Positions 1 through 8,811 of a stretch of 64,000 nt of DNA are shown here, piece by piece. The DNA is from Calditrichota bacterium (lineage in GTDB: Bacteria > Calditrichota > Calditrichia > RBG-13-44-9 > J042), in contig JAADJD010000012.1 of assembly GCA_013150955.1 (NCBI GenBank), forward strand, positions 1 through 64,000, written 5' to 3'. The notes beneath the pieces are model-generated. The model did not search any database, was not told the origin of the DNA, and saw only the letters and a list, made by a program, of their open reading frames with translations. Every line of letters begins with the position of its first letter. Within the stretch, counting starts at the first letter, position 1. Position numbers and translations under genes: made by a program.

Positions 1-1
1 T

Positions 2-964
2 GTGGATGTGCTCTCGGCGTCTTGGTATGATAATAAGATCGCCTGGTATGAGAATGATGGGCAAGCGAATTTCACCGAGCATGTGATTAGCAACTCAGCG
101 GATGGTGCCATCTCGGTCTATGCCACGGATGTGGATGGCGATGGGGATGTGGATGTGCTCTCGGCGTCTTGGAATGATAATAAGATTGCCTGGTATGAGA
201 ATGATGGGCAAGCGAATTTCACCGAGCATGTGATTAGCAGCTCAGCGGTTGGTGCCAGTTCAGTCTTTGCCACGGATGTGGATGGGGATGGGGATGTGGA
301 TGTGCTCTCGGCGTCCGAGTATGATGATAAGATTGCCTGGTATGAGAATGATGGGCAAGCGAATTTCACCGAGCATGTGATTAGCAGGTCAGCGAGAGGT
401 GCCGTCTCGGTCTATGCCACCGATCTGGATGGCGATGGGGATGTGGATGATGTGCTCTCGGCGTCCGAGGATGATAGTAAGATTGCCTGGTATGAGAATG
501 ATGGGCAGGCGAATTTCACCAAGCATGTGATTAGCGGGTCAGCGAGAGGTGCCGTCTCGGTCTATGCCACCGATCTGGATGGCGATGGGGATGTGGATGT
601 GCTCTCGGCGTCCTGGGGGGATGATAAGATCGCCTGGTATGAGAATGATGGGCAGGCGAATTTCACCAAGCATGTGATCAGCACAGCAGCGGATGATGCC
701 CGCTCGGTTTATGCCACCGATCTGGATGGCGACGGGGATGTGGATGTGCTCTCGGCGTCTTATAAGGATGACAAGATCGCCTGGTATGAGAATGATGGGC
801 AGGCGAATTTCACCGAGCATGTGATTAGCAGGTCAGCGAGAGGTGCCGTCTCGGTCTATGCCACCGATCTGGATGGCGATGGGGATGTGGATGGGCGTCT
901 TATAAGGATGATAAGATCGCCTGGTATGAGAATGATGGGCAAGCGAATTTCACCAAGCATGTGA
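2..964 (+). CDS. FG-GAP/VCBS repeat surface protein, 5' part (truncated by window edge and frameshift)
   Basis: The reading frame enters from outside the window and consists only of near-identical 49-residue (147-bp) repeats. Each repeat carries a Ca-binding-like DxDGDGDVD loop and an IAWYENDG block, as in FG-GAP/VCBS propeller blades of exported proteins. The fourth unit has an extra GAT codon (about 448). At about 893 the unit reads gatgtggatgggcgtct where its neighbours read gatgtggatgtgctctcgg. Seven bases (tgctctc) are missing, so the frame shifts and stops at 964. The protein resumes in another frame at 961-1551, which carries the sorting domain. The two pieces are therefore one original gene. 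As written, this product would lack its secretion tail. The deletion could be real slippage in the tandem array or an assembly or sequencing error. Confidence 0.8.
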   Translation: MDVLSASWYDNKIAWYENDGQANFTEHVISNSADGAISVYATDVDGDGDVDVLSASWNDNKIAWYENDGQANFTEHVISSSAVGASSVFATDVDGDGDVDVLSASEYDDKIAWYENDGQANFTEHVISRSARGAVSVYATDLDGDGDVDDVLSASEDDSKIAWYENDGQANFTKHVISGSARGAVSVYATDLDGDGDVDVLSASWGDDKIAWYENDGQANFTKHVISTAADDARSVYATDLDGDGDVDVLSASYKDDKIAWYENDGQANFTEHVISRSARGAVSVYATDLDGDGDVDGRLIRMIRSPGMRMMGKRISPSM

Positions 965-1551
965 TTAGCGACTCAGCGGATGGTGCTTACTCTGTTTATG
1001 CCACGGATGTGGATGGCGATGGGGATGTGGATGTGCTCTCGGCGTCAACAAGGGATGATAAGATTGCCTGGTATGAGAATGATGGGCAAGCGAATTTCAC
1101 CGAGCATGTAATTAGCGACTCAGTGGATGGTGCCCGCTCGGTCTATGCCACGGATGTGGATGGCGATGGGGATGTGGATGTGCTCTCGGCGTCTAGTAAG
1201 GATCATAAAATCGCCTGGTATGAAAACGTAGGCATTGTAGGTATTGCTGAAAATGAACAAACAGGCGCACCTGACGCATTTAATTTACTCCCCAACTACC
1301 CCAACCCCTTCAACCCCGGCACCACCATACGGTATCACTTGCCCCGGGCCAGCCGGGTAAAGTTGCAGGTGTATAACCCGCTCGGGCAGGTGGTGCGCAC
1401 GCTGGTGGAGGGGCAGCAGCCAGCGGGCCGCTACACCGTGCAATGGGATGGCCGGGATGCCTCCGGTCGGCAGCTGCCGGCAGGGGTGTATTTTTACCGT
1501 CTGAAAGCCGGCCAGTTTGAGCAGGTGCGCAAAATGGTGCTGGTGCGGTAA
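961..1551 (+). CDS. FG-GAP/VCBS repeat protein, 3' part with T9SS C-terminal sorting domain
   Basis: This is the continuation of the preceding frame after the 7-bp deletion near 893. Its apparent ATG at 961 lies inside a repeat and has no convincing ribosome site, so it is probably not a natural start. It contains two further 49-residue DxDGDGD repeats, then a linker, then a C-terminal domain of about 85 residues. That domain has LLPNYPNPFNPGTTI, a YNPLGQVVRTL strand, WDGRDASGRQLPAGVYFY and RKMVLVR at the end. This is the type A Por/T9SS sorting domain (FlgD-Ig-like fold), cleaved and used for surface attachment in Bacteroidetes-type secretion. The gene is convergent with the beta-propeller gene ending at 1818. 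I see no clear plus-strand terminator after the stop. Confidence 0.85.
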   Translation: MISDSADGAYSVYATDVDGDGDVDVLSASTRDDKIAWYENDGQANFTEHVISDSVDGARSVYATDVDGDGDVDVLSASSKDHKIAWYENVGIVGIAENEQTGAPDAFNLLPNYPNPFNPGTTIRYHLPRASRVKLQVYNPLGQVVRTLVEGQQPAGRYTVQWDGRDASGRQLPAGVYFYRLKAGQFEQVRKMVLVR

Positions 1552-1746
1552 AGCATGATCCAATGTTGATGTAAATAGAATGATCAAAGCGTGTCCTCAC
1601 TTTTTGTGAAATTGGTGATTGACGAGAAGTGATCGAGCCAGAGGCCGAAGGTACTTTTCCTTAAAATATGGATATAAAATGGGGACACGCTCTTCCCTTT
1701 TGAAGGAGGGCGAAAGCTGACTATTTATGAACAAAGGTGAACCCAT

Positions 1747-1785
1747 AAAAACCCCGCACTCCCGGTAGGTTACCGGTAGTGCGGG
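1747..1785 (-). terminator. Rho-independent terminator for the beta-propeller gene
   Basis: On the minus strand, a GC-rich stem of about 14 bp (arms 1753-1767 and 1771-1785, cccgcact...agtgcggg) is followed by a T run (A run 1747-1751 on plus). It lies 33-71 bases past the stop codon at 1818 and ends the B12 transcription unit. Confidence 0.8.
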
Positions 1786-1817
1786 ATGAATTCCCCTCGA
1801 ACCCCTCCACCGCATGC

Positions 1818-3089
1818 TCAGCGCAGCAGATGCATTTTTCGCACCTGGCTCTGTCCATCAATACGGAGGCGGTAGAAATAAATGCCCGAAGGCACCGGAT
1901 TCAATTGCGCATCGCGACCATCCCAGACCACCTGGTGGTTTCCGGCCGGCAATACACCGTTCACCAATACCCGAACGGTTTGCCCCAGCAGGTTTAACAC
2001 TTCCAGATAAACCGGTGCCCGGGTCGGGGTGACAAATGCAATGGTGGTTTGCGGATTGAATGGATTGGGATAATTCTGATATAGAACAAATTGTTCTGGC
2101 AGTTGACGGTCGTGTTTCTCTGCAATAGCGGTAAAAGCGGGATCACTCACGGCCAGCGAAATCGGCCCGTCCCCGACTTCATAAGCGGACAGGGGCGTAA
2201 AATCTGCGGCAAACACAAACACCGAATCTTTATTGAAATCGGCAATATAAATATTCGACTGGGCGTCAAACCCGATGGCTGGCCCCCCGGGAAGCGTCTG
2301 GTTCATCAGGGAGTCGCCCACCAGATCGTATATAAAAACGCCATATCCATAGGTACTGATGAATGCCCTGTTGTTGTTCAAGAATACATTTGTTACCGCG
2401 GTGCCCATATCAATGGTCTTTACCACGGTGTCCGCCTGCCCATTGATGATTTCCAACTTTCCGGTGATATCGGCATAATTTCCGGTACAAACAACATAAA
2501 TGAATCCCTGGACATCGGCATCAATCTGCTGAGGGTTGATACTCACGGATATGGTGTGGATGACCGTCCGCTGCGCCACGTCAATAACAGATACCGTTCC
2601 TGGATCGTATCCCTGTCCATTATAACCGGAATTGGCGACGTACAATTTGCCCGCTGCATACTTTACCCCCTGCGGGCCAGTACCCACGGTTATTCTGGAC
2701 AGGATGGCGCCATTTCGCACATTCACCAGTGCCACTTCATTGGTTAATAACAAGGAAACCGCCGCCACGGAATCGTTCACAAAATCCATGGCGTAGGGAT
2801 TGGTGCCACTTCCCAGATCGATACGCTGCAGCGTGGTAAAATCACTCAAACGGATCACCTGAATTTCATTATCACCGGAATTCACAATGTATCCCCTGTC
2901 GCCCTTCAGGACGATCTGATTGGCATACAATCCGGCTGTTGCCGCATCCTTAACCACCGTTCCATTGTCCAGATCAATCCAGGACACATTTTTCCCCAGC
3001 GTGTTTACCACATACACACTTCGGGATTGGGCCGGGGCCAATGCATAAAACATCAACATCCATAAACCGATCGTAAATAAGCGCTTCAT
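1818..3089 (-). CDS. YVTN beta-propeller surface protein with T9SS tail, candidate BtuG-like cobalamin-capture protein
   Basis: The product has about 423 residues. The ATG at 3089 is chosen because AGGAGG lies 6 bases upstream; the in-frame ATG at 3119 overlaps the preceding gene and lacks a ribosome site. A signal peptide (MKRLFTIGLWMLMFYALAPA) is followed by YVTN-type blades (SVYVVNTLGKNVSWIDL, KLYVANSGYNG, TVSVIDVAQRTVIHTI) filling about residues 25-330. A T9SS sorting domain follows (YQNYPNPFNPQTTI ... WDGRDAQLNPVPSGIYFYRL ... RKMHLLR). The gene lies 13 bases after a TonB receptor controlled by a cobalamin riboswitch and before a terminator, so it belongs to the B12 regulon. In Bacteroides, BtuG is a surface beta-propeller lipoprotein that binds B12 and docks on BtuB. 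No lipobox cysteine is visible here; the sorting domain would do the anchoring. Cobalamin binding is inferred from context and fold only. Confidence 0.75.
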   Translation of the reverse strand: MKRLFTIGLWMLMFYALAPAQSRSVYVVNTLGKNVSWIDLDNGTVVKDAATAGLYANQIVLKGDRGYIVNSGDNEIQVIRLSDFTTLQRIDLGSGTNPYAMDFVNDSVAAVSLLLTNEVALVNVRNGAILSRITVGTGPQGVKYAAGKLYVANSGYNGQGYDPGTVSVIDVAQRTVIHTISVSINPQQIDADVQGFIYVVCTGNYADITGKLEIINGQADTVVKTIDMGTAVTNVFLNNNRAFISTYGYGVFIYDLVGDSLMNQTLPGGPAIGFDAQSNIYIADFNKDSVFVFAADFTPLSAYEVGDGPISLAVSDPAFTAIAEKHDRQLPEQFVLYQNYPNPFNPQTTIAFVTPTRAPVYLEVLNLLGQTVRVLVNGVLPAGNHQVVWDGRDAQLNPVPSGIYFYRLRIDGQSQVRKMHLLR

Positions 3090-3102
3090 AAGCTTCCTCC
3101 TG

Positions 3103-5319
3103 TTATGGGTTAAAAACATTCCAGTATACTTTTAATTGGGCATAAACCGCCCGACGGGGCATGGGGAATCCGAAAATCAGCTGATAATCTTCTCCCAGCA
3201 GGTTTTTCCCCATTACCGAAAAGTCCAGACGAAAACGGGATATCGTTCGGCTAACCCCCAGCTGAACGTCCCAGATTCGGTAGGGAGCCAGCTGGGTACC
3301 GCGGGAATTGGCGTGGACCGTTTCCCGGCGATCCACGTAGCGAAATAAAATTAAACCGGAAAACATGCCCAGACGCAGTTGTAGATTGGCCTGCAGCGTG
3401 TGGGGTGGAATGAAAATGATGCGTTTTCCATAGATATTGGGTTCTCGGGTCAGGTTTTTTGCCTGCACCCAGCTGTAGGCAAGCTGAACGGTTATCTTGC
3501 GCTGAAACAGCGGCTGCTTAATGAGCACATCCACCCCTTCTTTGGAGGCGCTGCGTAAATTACGGGGCTCCCATATGCCATTCACCCCCCGGTGCCAGTA
3601 AATCAAATCCTGAATGGTAGAACGATAGTAGGTTAGAGACGCAAACGTCGTCCCTTGCTGGAATCGGATGCCAACATCCCACCCGGTTTTTCGTTCGGGA
3701 TTTAAATCGGGATTGCCCCGCGCGCGAGCATCCCCCTTCCAGAAAAGGCTGTTAAAATCCGGGTAGCGAATGGCCTTTTGCCATCCCAGAGAAAAGGTCA
3801 GATTAGGGAATCTGGCCGGAACGGCTACAAAGGCCAGATAGGGGAAGAATTCCGGTGATCGATCAAAATAGCGCTCCAGCCGTCCTGCATGGCGAATCTG
3901 GAACCATTTCAACAAAGGAATCTTCTCCACAGAGAATTGAACATGTTCGTATGCTGCCGTAGCCTGGCGGGTTTTTTTCCCCAGACTGTAACGTGGATAC
4001 AGGATGTTCTCATGATCCAGTTGCTCCTGCAAAAAATACAGCCCGACGCGCGTTTCCAGCATTTTCCCCGGTACCCAGCGATGCCAGAGCTCCGCTTCGC
4101 GGGTGGTATTTCGCTGCCGGGTATGATACCGGGTAAATGGAGAAGGGTCTTTCTCATTATTAAAAAGCTGATCCAGTTGGTGCGTACTCAGTCGCGCTTC
4201 GACATACGCCTGACTGGAATACATCCAACGGCCCTGCAACTGAAAGGTCAACCAGTCCTCCGCCGCGTGGGCATTAAAATGTTTCAACTCGTTGAAATAG
4301 GCCGAGGGGAGTCCCCGTCTAAACCGTTGCCACTGACCAAAAAAATTCACCTGCAATTTCGAACCGGCATAGCTGATTTTGGAAAACAATCGATTTTGCC
4401 GAACCCAGGCATTTTCCCGAACATAGGTTTTGCCCCGATATCCATAGGGATAATTCTGTGCGGAATACAATTGCATATAATCCCCCAATAGGCTGAATCG
4501 CCGCAGGGGAATGCCCAGGCTGGCCTGTCCCTGCATGGTGCGAAAACTGCCTCCCCCCGTCCTGGCACGTAGATAGGTGCGGGATACCGTTCGCCGGGTG
4601 TAAAAGGCGATGATGCCCCCCAGGGCCTGTCCCCCGTACAATGCCGTATTGCCCTGGGGAATGTATTCCACGCGCACCACCTGATCCAGGGGGATGACGG
4701 ACAGGTCGACCTCTCCCGTCTGGGGATGATTGAGGCGCTGCCCGTCCAGCAAAACCAGCACCTGATTGGCGCGGCTACCGTGGATGCGAATCTGCTGTCG
4801 CTGGCCCACGCCGCCGGAACTTTCCACCTGAATGCCCGGCAATTGATTCAACAGGGTGGCAATGCCCATTTCCCGGTAAAGGCGAATCTCTTCTTCGGAC
4901 AAGACCAGCGTTCCCGGTGTTGGGAGCCCTTCTGCCGGCAATGCCGTGGCCTCTACCTGAATGGGTGCCAGGGTCAGGGGCGCTTCCTGCAAGCGGAAGG
5001 TGACCACGATGGGATGATCTTCGTAGACCACCACGCCCGAAATTTCCCGCTTGCGATATCCCAGGTAATTGGCCACCAGGGTGTATTCTCCTGGAGGAAT
5101 GTTTTCGAAATAGAAGTGCCCGCGGGAGTCAGTATAGCTCTGGAACCCGGTGCCAACAATTCCCACCCAGGCACCCTCCAGTCCCACACCGGTGCGCGCA
5201 TCCAGCACCATACCGGTGATGCGAATGTTATCCTGCCCCATTCCGCTTCCGAAAGAAAACAGCAGTATCAGCACATATTTCAGAAAGCGGTGTTTCATGA
5301 TTGTTCCATCTGGTTTCAT
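3103..5319 (-). CDS. btuB: TonB-dependent outer-membrane receptor, probable cobalamin transporter (BtuB-like)
   Basis: The protein has about 738 residues. The chosen ATG at 5319 has GGAG 8 bases upstream. A longer TTG start at 5367 would lie inside the terminator stem, so it is rejected; the signal peptide itself begins at MKHRFLKYVLILLF (ATG 5298). Domains in order: signal peptide; carboxypeptidase-regulatory-like domain (TGMVLDARTGVGLEGAWVGI, about residues 30-105); TonB plug (about 120-230, GIQVESSGGVGQRQQIRIHG, VLVLLDGQRLNHP, YGGQALGGIIAFYTRR); and a long beta-barrel to the C-terminus. It is the first gene after a cobalamin riboswitch and terminator, which is the main reason for the B12 assignment. 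The barrel alone would not distinguish B12 from another large ligand. TonB/ExbBD and BtuCDF are not in the window. Confidence 0.85.
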   Translation of the reverse strand: MKPDGTIMKHRFLKYVLILLFSFGSGMGQDNIRITGMVLDARTGVGLEGAWVGIVGTGFQSYTDSRGHFYFENIPPGEYTLVANYLGYRKREISGVVVYEDHPIVVTFRLQEAPLTLAPIQVEATALPAEGLPTPGTLVLSEEEIRLYREMGIATLLNQLPGIQVESSGGVGQRQQIRIHGSRANQVLVLLDGQRLNHPQTGEVDLSVIPLDQVVRVEYIPQGNTALYGGQALGGIIAFYTRRTVSRTYLRARTGGGSFRTMQGQASLGIPLRRFSLLGDYMQLYSAQNYPYGYRGKTYVRENAWVRQNRLFSKISYAGSKLQVNFFGQWQRFRRGLPSAYFNELKHFNAHAAEDWLTFQLQGRWMYSSQAYVEARLSTHQLDQLFNNEKDPSPFTRYHTRQRNTTREAELWHRWVPGKMLETRVGLYFLQEQLDHENILYPRYSLGKKTRQATAAYEHVQFSVEKIPLLKWFQIRHAGRLERYFDRSPEFFPYLAFVAVPARFPNLTFSLGWQKAIRYPDFNSLFWKGDARARGNPDLNPERKTGWDVGIRFQQGTTFASLTYYRSTIQDLIYWHRGVNGIWEPRNLRSASKEGVDVLIKQPLFQRKITVQLAYSWVQAKNLTREPNIYGKRIIFIPPHTLQANLQLRLGMFSGLILFRYVDRRETVHANSRGTQLAPYRIWDVQLGVSRTISRFRLDFSVMGKNLLGEDYQLIFGFPMPRRAVYAQLKVYWNVFNP

Positions 5320-5354
5320 ACGATTGACTCCAATGACCCTGTTTTTCTGGCAAT

Positions 5355-5391
5355 AAAAAAGCCCCAACCTTCACGGAAGAAAGATTGGGGC
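5355..5391 (-). terminator. Intrinsic terminator between cobalamin riboswitch and btuB-like gene
   Basis: On the minus strand the stem gccccaatctt / aaggttggggc (plus arms 5381-5391 and 5361-5371) has one mismatch and a 9-base loop and is followed by TTTTTT. It lies between the aptamer and the start codon, so regulation is probably by B12-dependent premature termination. Confidence 0.85.
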
Positions 5392-5489
5392 AAATGTTCA
5401 CTGAACGCGCAGGTTCCCATCGGGAACCCTCGTTTTCGAATCTTCGCCAAACCCAACCTTCCCGCGAAGGCTTATCGGGTTTGTTATAC

Positions 5490-5655
5490 CAGCCGGTCTC
5501 CTGACTTAGGGATCATCCTACTCGCTCGCCTTCCCATGGCGCTGAACGCCACAGTGGCTGTTGAGCTTTCGTCCCCCATCACAGTTGCGGGGCAGTGGCG
5601 GATTCTCACCGCGCTTCCCGACACTGGTATAAGGAACCGTCGATGTCAGAGACCC
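5490..5655 (-). promoter_or_regulatory. Cobalamin (B12) riboswitch
   Basis: Read on the minus strand, the segment shows the hallmark blocks of the cobalamin aptamer in order: gtcgggaagcgcggtgagaa, then tccgccactgccccgcaact, then gatgggggacgaaagctc, gccactg, ggcgttcagcgccatgggaa, and the B12 box taagtcaggagaccggct (plus 5491-5508). It precedes an intrinsic terminator and a TonB receptor. The 5' limit is approximate. Confidence 0.93.
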
Positions 5656-5667
5656 AGAAGCGCCTGC

Positions 5668-5696
5668 AATATACCCCACGGAAATAAAAAAATCAA
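5668..5696 (-). promoter_or_regulatory. Sigma-70-like promoter of the B12 unit
   Basis: On the minus strand TTGATT (plus 5691-5696) and TATATT (plus 5668-5673) are separated by 17 bases, a few bases upstream of the riboswitch. The spacing is ideal, but this is motif evidence only. Confidence 0.5.
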
Positions 5697-5716
5697 CAGT
5701 CGGGTGGAGAAATAAA

Positions 5717-5881
5717 CCCAGATTAAGCAAAAGCCTACGAATGACACGAATTCACACCAATAAAACCAATAAAATACATTGGATTGTGTCTGGATGAAAA
5801 TGTGTTCCAGGGTTTAATCGCGTTTTTGTTGATTTTTCTCGAATTCATTCGCGTGATTCGTGGTTTAACGCATTATTTGGG
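5717..5881 (+). repeat. 165-bp palindromic MITE-like element, copy A, plus an extra right arm to about 5953
   Basis: The copy begins CCCAGATTAAGC and ends CATTATTTGGG, with the internal block ggatgaaaatgtgttcc. It is flanked by ATAAA on the left and TTTAT on the right. A second right arm (TTTATTCGCGATTTTG ... GAATTTGGG, 5882-5950) follows in tandem, probably a remnant of another copy. It lies between the receiver gene's 3' end and the B12 promoter. Confidence 0.85.
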
Positions 5882-5953
5882 TTTATTCGCGATTTTGTAA
5901 ATATTGTTTGAATTCATTCGCGTGATTCGCGGTCTGAAGCAGAATTTGGGATA

Positions 5954-6153
5954 AACGCTAATGATGCAACGATCTCAGACCTGAAAACCGATCCCGGAAA
6001 AAATCATGCGATTGGACACGCATCCAACCGCTGGCCCATGCATCATCCGGAACGAAAAATTCGACCCACACCGTAAACAATTTCGTCGCCCAATATGGAG
6101 AGGCCCCGTTCCGCATTGCCAACAAAGCCATGCATCCGAGGGATCCCCTCAGG
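5954..6153. other. Non-coding remainder between repeat A and the receiver gene
   Basis: Apart from the repeat, the 437-base gap 5717-6153 holds no convincing gene. I see no hairpin followed by a T run after the receiver stop codon. Confidence 0.5.
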
Positions 6154-6522
6154 CTACTCTTCCCGCACCTTGCGTGACAACACCCGCTGAATCGCCTTCT
6201 TTAATTCGGTCAAATCGGATGACTTCACCACATACTCTTCGGCTGCCCAGCTCATGAAATCATCCTTGTAATGCGAATAAGCGGTGTGAATGATCACCGG
6301 AATGTTGGGATTGATGGTTAAAAATTCTCGTAATGCTTCCAGGCCATGTTTTTTGGGAATCATCAAATCCAGGATAATCAAATCCGGTTGATGTTCTTTT
6401 ACCTGAGTGATGGCTTCGTCTCCGTTACCCGCAATGATGACCTGATAGCCCAATTCGGTCAATTCGGTTTCGTACAAAATCTGTTGGGGTTCATCATCCT
6501 CAACGATCAAAATTTTCTTCAT
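6154..6522 (-). CDS. Single-domain response regulator (CheY-like receiver)
   Basis: The product has 122 residues and is a stand-alone receiver domain with no output domain. The ATG at 6522 (MKKILIVEDDEPQQ) is preceded by GAGGAG 6 bases upstream; an earlier in-frame start is not needed. The acidic pair is E8/D9/D10, the phospho-acceptor is D52 (LIILDLMIPKKHG), the switch residue is T80 (IIHTAYS) and the conserved lysine is K100 (YVVKSSD). It lies 93 bases downstream of a soluble histidine kinase on the same strand, so the two probably form a phosphorelay pair. With no DNA-binding or enzymatic domain, it must act through protein contact or pass the phosphate on. The downstream partner is not visible here. 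Confidence 0.9.
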   Translation of the reverse strand: MKKILIVEDDEPQQILYETELTELGYQVIIAGNGDEAITQVKEHQPDLIILDLMIPKKHGLEALREFLTINPNIPVIIHTAYSHYKDDFMSWAAEEYVVKSSDLTELKKAIQRVLSRKVREE

Positions 6523-6615
6523 GGCCTGCTCCTCTTCGGTTAGGCGTTTTACGACTTCTCTTTCACTTTCCATCCCTGACCATCAAACTCCATCAGCCCG
6601 TCCCGTAAACCGGCC

Positions 6616-8811
6616 TTAATTGCCCATTTCCGAGCTTTCCTCCGGTGCCTGTCTTCGATTGGGAAAAACCAATCGAAAGCAGCTTCCCTCTCCCGGACGG
6701 CTATCCACGACCACTTCACCGCCATGGGATTCCACAATCTGTTTCACGATCGAAAGTCCCAGACCGGTGCCGCTGGACTTGGTGGTAAAAAACGGCTGAA
6801 AGATCTTTTCCAGAATGGCGGGATCAATCCCGCGACCGTTGTCACACACCTCAATCATCACATTATTGTTGTCGCAATGGGTCTGAACGGTAATATTTCC
6901 CGGTCTGTCCAGATCCTCAAACGCCTCGATGGCATTTTTAAACAAATTCAGCAATGCATGGTAAAGCAGTTTCTCATCTCCATATACCTTTCCACTGAAG
7001 CAATTCAAATTCAGTGCCAGGCGGATTCCGCGGTGTTCAATGGCACCGCCCATCACCGAGGCCACCTGGTGAATAATGCGGTTGACGTCGATTAGCTTTT
7101 TGTCGGATCGGGGAGGCCGGGAAATATTCAGGATGTTGTTCAAAATATTTTCCAGATTCAGCACCTGTTCCTTGATGATCACCGCGAATTTGCGGATATC
7201 GGTGTTCTCCGGTGCCCGGCGGGTAATCAAATTGGCAAACCCGCCGATCGACACCAGGGGATTGCGGATCTCGTGGGCAACCTTGGCGGCCATTTCGCCC
7301 AGGGCGGCCAGCCGCTCGGCGCGCAACAATTTCTGTTGATTCTCTTCCAGCCGCTGATAGGCGTCCTGGAGTTCCCGAATCCGATCCTGCAGCGACTGGT
7401 ACAGCCGCGCATTCTCGATGGCCAGACTGGCCTGGTGGGCAAACACCTTCAAACTCTCGATGTCCTCGCTGGCAATATCCCGATTGGTAATGCAATTGTC
7501 CGCAATGATGACCCCCAGTCCCTCCTGCTTGGAAAACAGCGGCACCACCACAAAACTATCGGTTCCCAGAATATCCATCAAACTGCGCCCGTTGATGTGG
7601 ATATCATAAAGGTGGCCACTGATGACTTCCCCTTCCTGAACCTGGTACACCTGCCGGGATTCCAGGGCCCGTACCAGTAAATGCTTCTTCTTTTCGATGG
7701 GCACCTGAAGCTGCTGAACGATGCGATGCACCTGATATTCCCGCTGTCCCATCTTTTCCCGATAGATAGAGACCACTTCCTGCAACGAGCGGTAGTGATC
7801 CTGCAATTCTGCCCAGATGGCCTGTGCTTCTTCCTCGTCCGATGGCCCCACCCCCAGATATCCTTTCAGCATGTTGGTTTTTTTGTCCCGTAGCAGGATA
7901 ATCGCTCGATTAAACCGCAATCCTTCTCCGGAAGTAATCGCAATCAAAATATTTTCGAAAATTTCACGGGGCTCGTATGTTCGATAGAGCAATTCGTTCA
8001 GTTCATTCAGTTTGGACAATTCCAGCACCGTACGCCGAAGCTCAAATTCCAGTTCTTTGCGAGAGGTAATGTCCTTTATGATTTCCGATCGGCCGATAGG
8101 ATGGCCTTCGCTGTCCAGTATGCGCGTGCTGGTGATATCCACGTAGATCAATTCCCCGTCCTTCTTCAACCGCTGGGTTTCGTATTTCTTTAAATAGCCA
8201 CGGGTTTGCAACTCCTTACGAATGTAATAGAGTTCGCCAATTTCCATGAGCTCCTGGGGAATGATCTTCAGGATGGATTGCCCGATCATTTCTTCGGCAC
8301 TGTAGCCGAACAGGTCTTCCGCGCCCCGGTTCCACTCCAGCACGCGATCATTGTTGTCCAGAAAGATGATGGCATCGGCAGAGGAATCGATGATGGAAGC
8401 AAACAGGCGTTCCTGCGTTTGCAGAGCCAGCCGTTCCTTTTCGCTCTGGGTGATGTCCACCCCAATGCGCAAATAGCCTCGTGGTTGATCCTGGCCTTCA
8501 AAAATGGGCAATGTTAAAAATTCCAGGTATCGATCGTCCTGCTCTGGCTGTAACGATCGCTGCAGCACGTTCTTGATCACCTTCTGCCTTTCCAGATCCT
8601 GAACCAGCAGGCAATCGTCACAGGGATGTTCCCGATTCCAGAGAGCCTGGTAGCAAAACGGTCGACTTCCATCGAAATGGGGCAACTTTTCCTCCAGGAA
8701 CTGATTGCTCCACAGCAGGCGGTATTCCGCATCGATCAAATACAAATAGACCGGATAACGCCCCATGTAGCTATCCAGCTGGCGAAGAATGCGGATCAGG
8801 CGATCTTTCAT
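6616..8811 (-). CDS. Soluble PAS-PAS-GAF sensor histidine kinase
   Basis: The protein has 731 residues and no membrane segment, so it should be a cytoplasmic sensor. In order: an N-terminal PAS domain (about 10-125) with a HPCDDC motif near residue 63, as in PAS domains that may bind metal or sense redox state; a second PAS domain (about 130-255, GYSAEEMIGQSILKIIP); a GAF domain (about 270-465, FVVVPLFSKQEGLGVIIADN); a coiled linker; a HisKA dimerisation domain with the H-box AHEIRNPL near residue 510; and HATPase_c with the N-box LFKNAIEAF, DNGRGIDP and GTGLGLSIVKQI. All catalytic blocks are intact. It is followed by the stand-alone receiver gene and is divergent from lptF across 150 bases, so it may respond to envelope or redox status. 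The ATG at 8811 lacks a good ribosome site. Confidence 0.92.
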   Translation of the reverse strand: MKDRLIRILRQLDSYMGRYPVYLYLIDAEYRLLWSNQFLEEKLPHFDGSRPFCYQALWNREHPCDDCLLVQDLERQKVIKNVLQRSLQPEQDDRYLEFLTLPIFEGQDQPRGYLRIGVDITQSEKERLALQTQERLFASIIDSSADAIIFLDNNDRVLEWNRGAEDLFGYSAEEMIGQSILKIIPQELMEIGELYYIRKELQTRGYLKKYETQRLKKDGELIYVDITSTRILDSEGHPIGRSEIIKDITSRKELEFELRRTVLELSKLNELNELLYRTYEPREIFENILIAITSGEGLRFNRAIILLRDKKTNMLKGYLGVGPSDEEEAQAIWAELQDHYRSLQEVVSIYREKMGQREYQVHRIVQQLQVPIEKKKHLLVRALESRQVYQVQEGEVISGHLYDIHINGRSLMDILGTDSFVVVPLFSKQEGLGVIIADNCITNRDIASEDIESLKVFAHQASLAIENARLYQSLQDRIRELQDAYQRLEENQQKLLRAERLAALGEMAAKVAHEIRNPLVSIGGFANLITRRAPENTDIRKFAVIIKEQVLNLENILNNILNISRPPRSDKKLIDVNRIIHQVASVMGGAIEHRGIRLALNLNCFSGKVYGDEKLLYHALLNLFKNAIEAFEDLDRPGNITVQTHCDNNNVMIEVCDNGRGIDPAILEKIFQPFFTTKSSGTGLGLSIVKQIVESHGGEVVVDSRPGEGSCFRLVFPNRRQAPEESSEMGN

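Noticed and set aside
1-1200. Tandem 147-bp repeats as a CRISPR array
   Set aside because: The repeats are translated in one frame as VCBS blades, have no unique spacers, and the unit is far too long.
4726-5715. Long open frame on the plus strand opposite the btuB-like gene and riboswitch
   Set aside because: It lies wholly antisense to a well-supported receptor gene and crosses the riboswitch. The product shows no recognisable domain.
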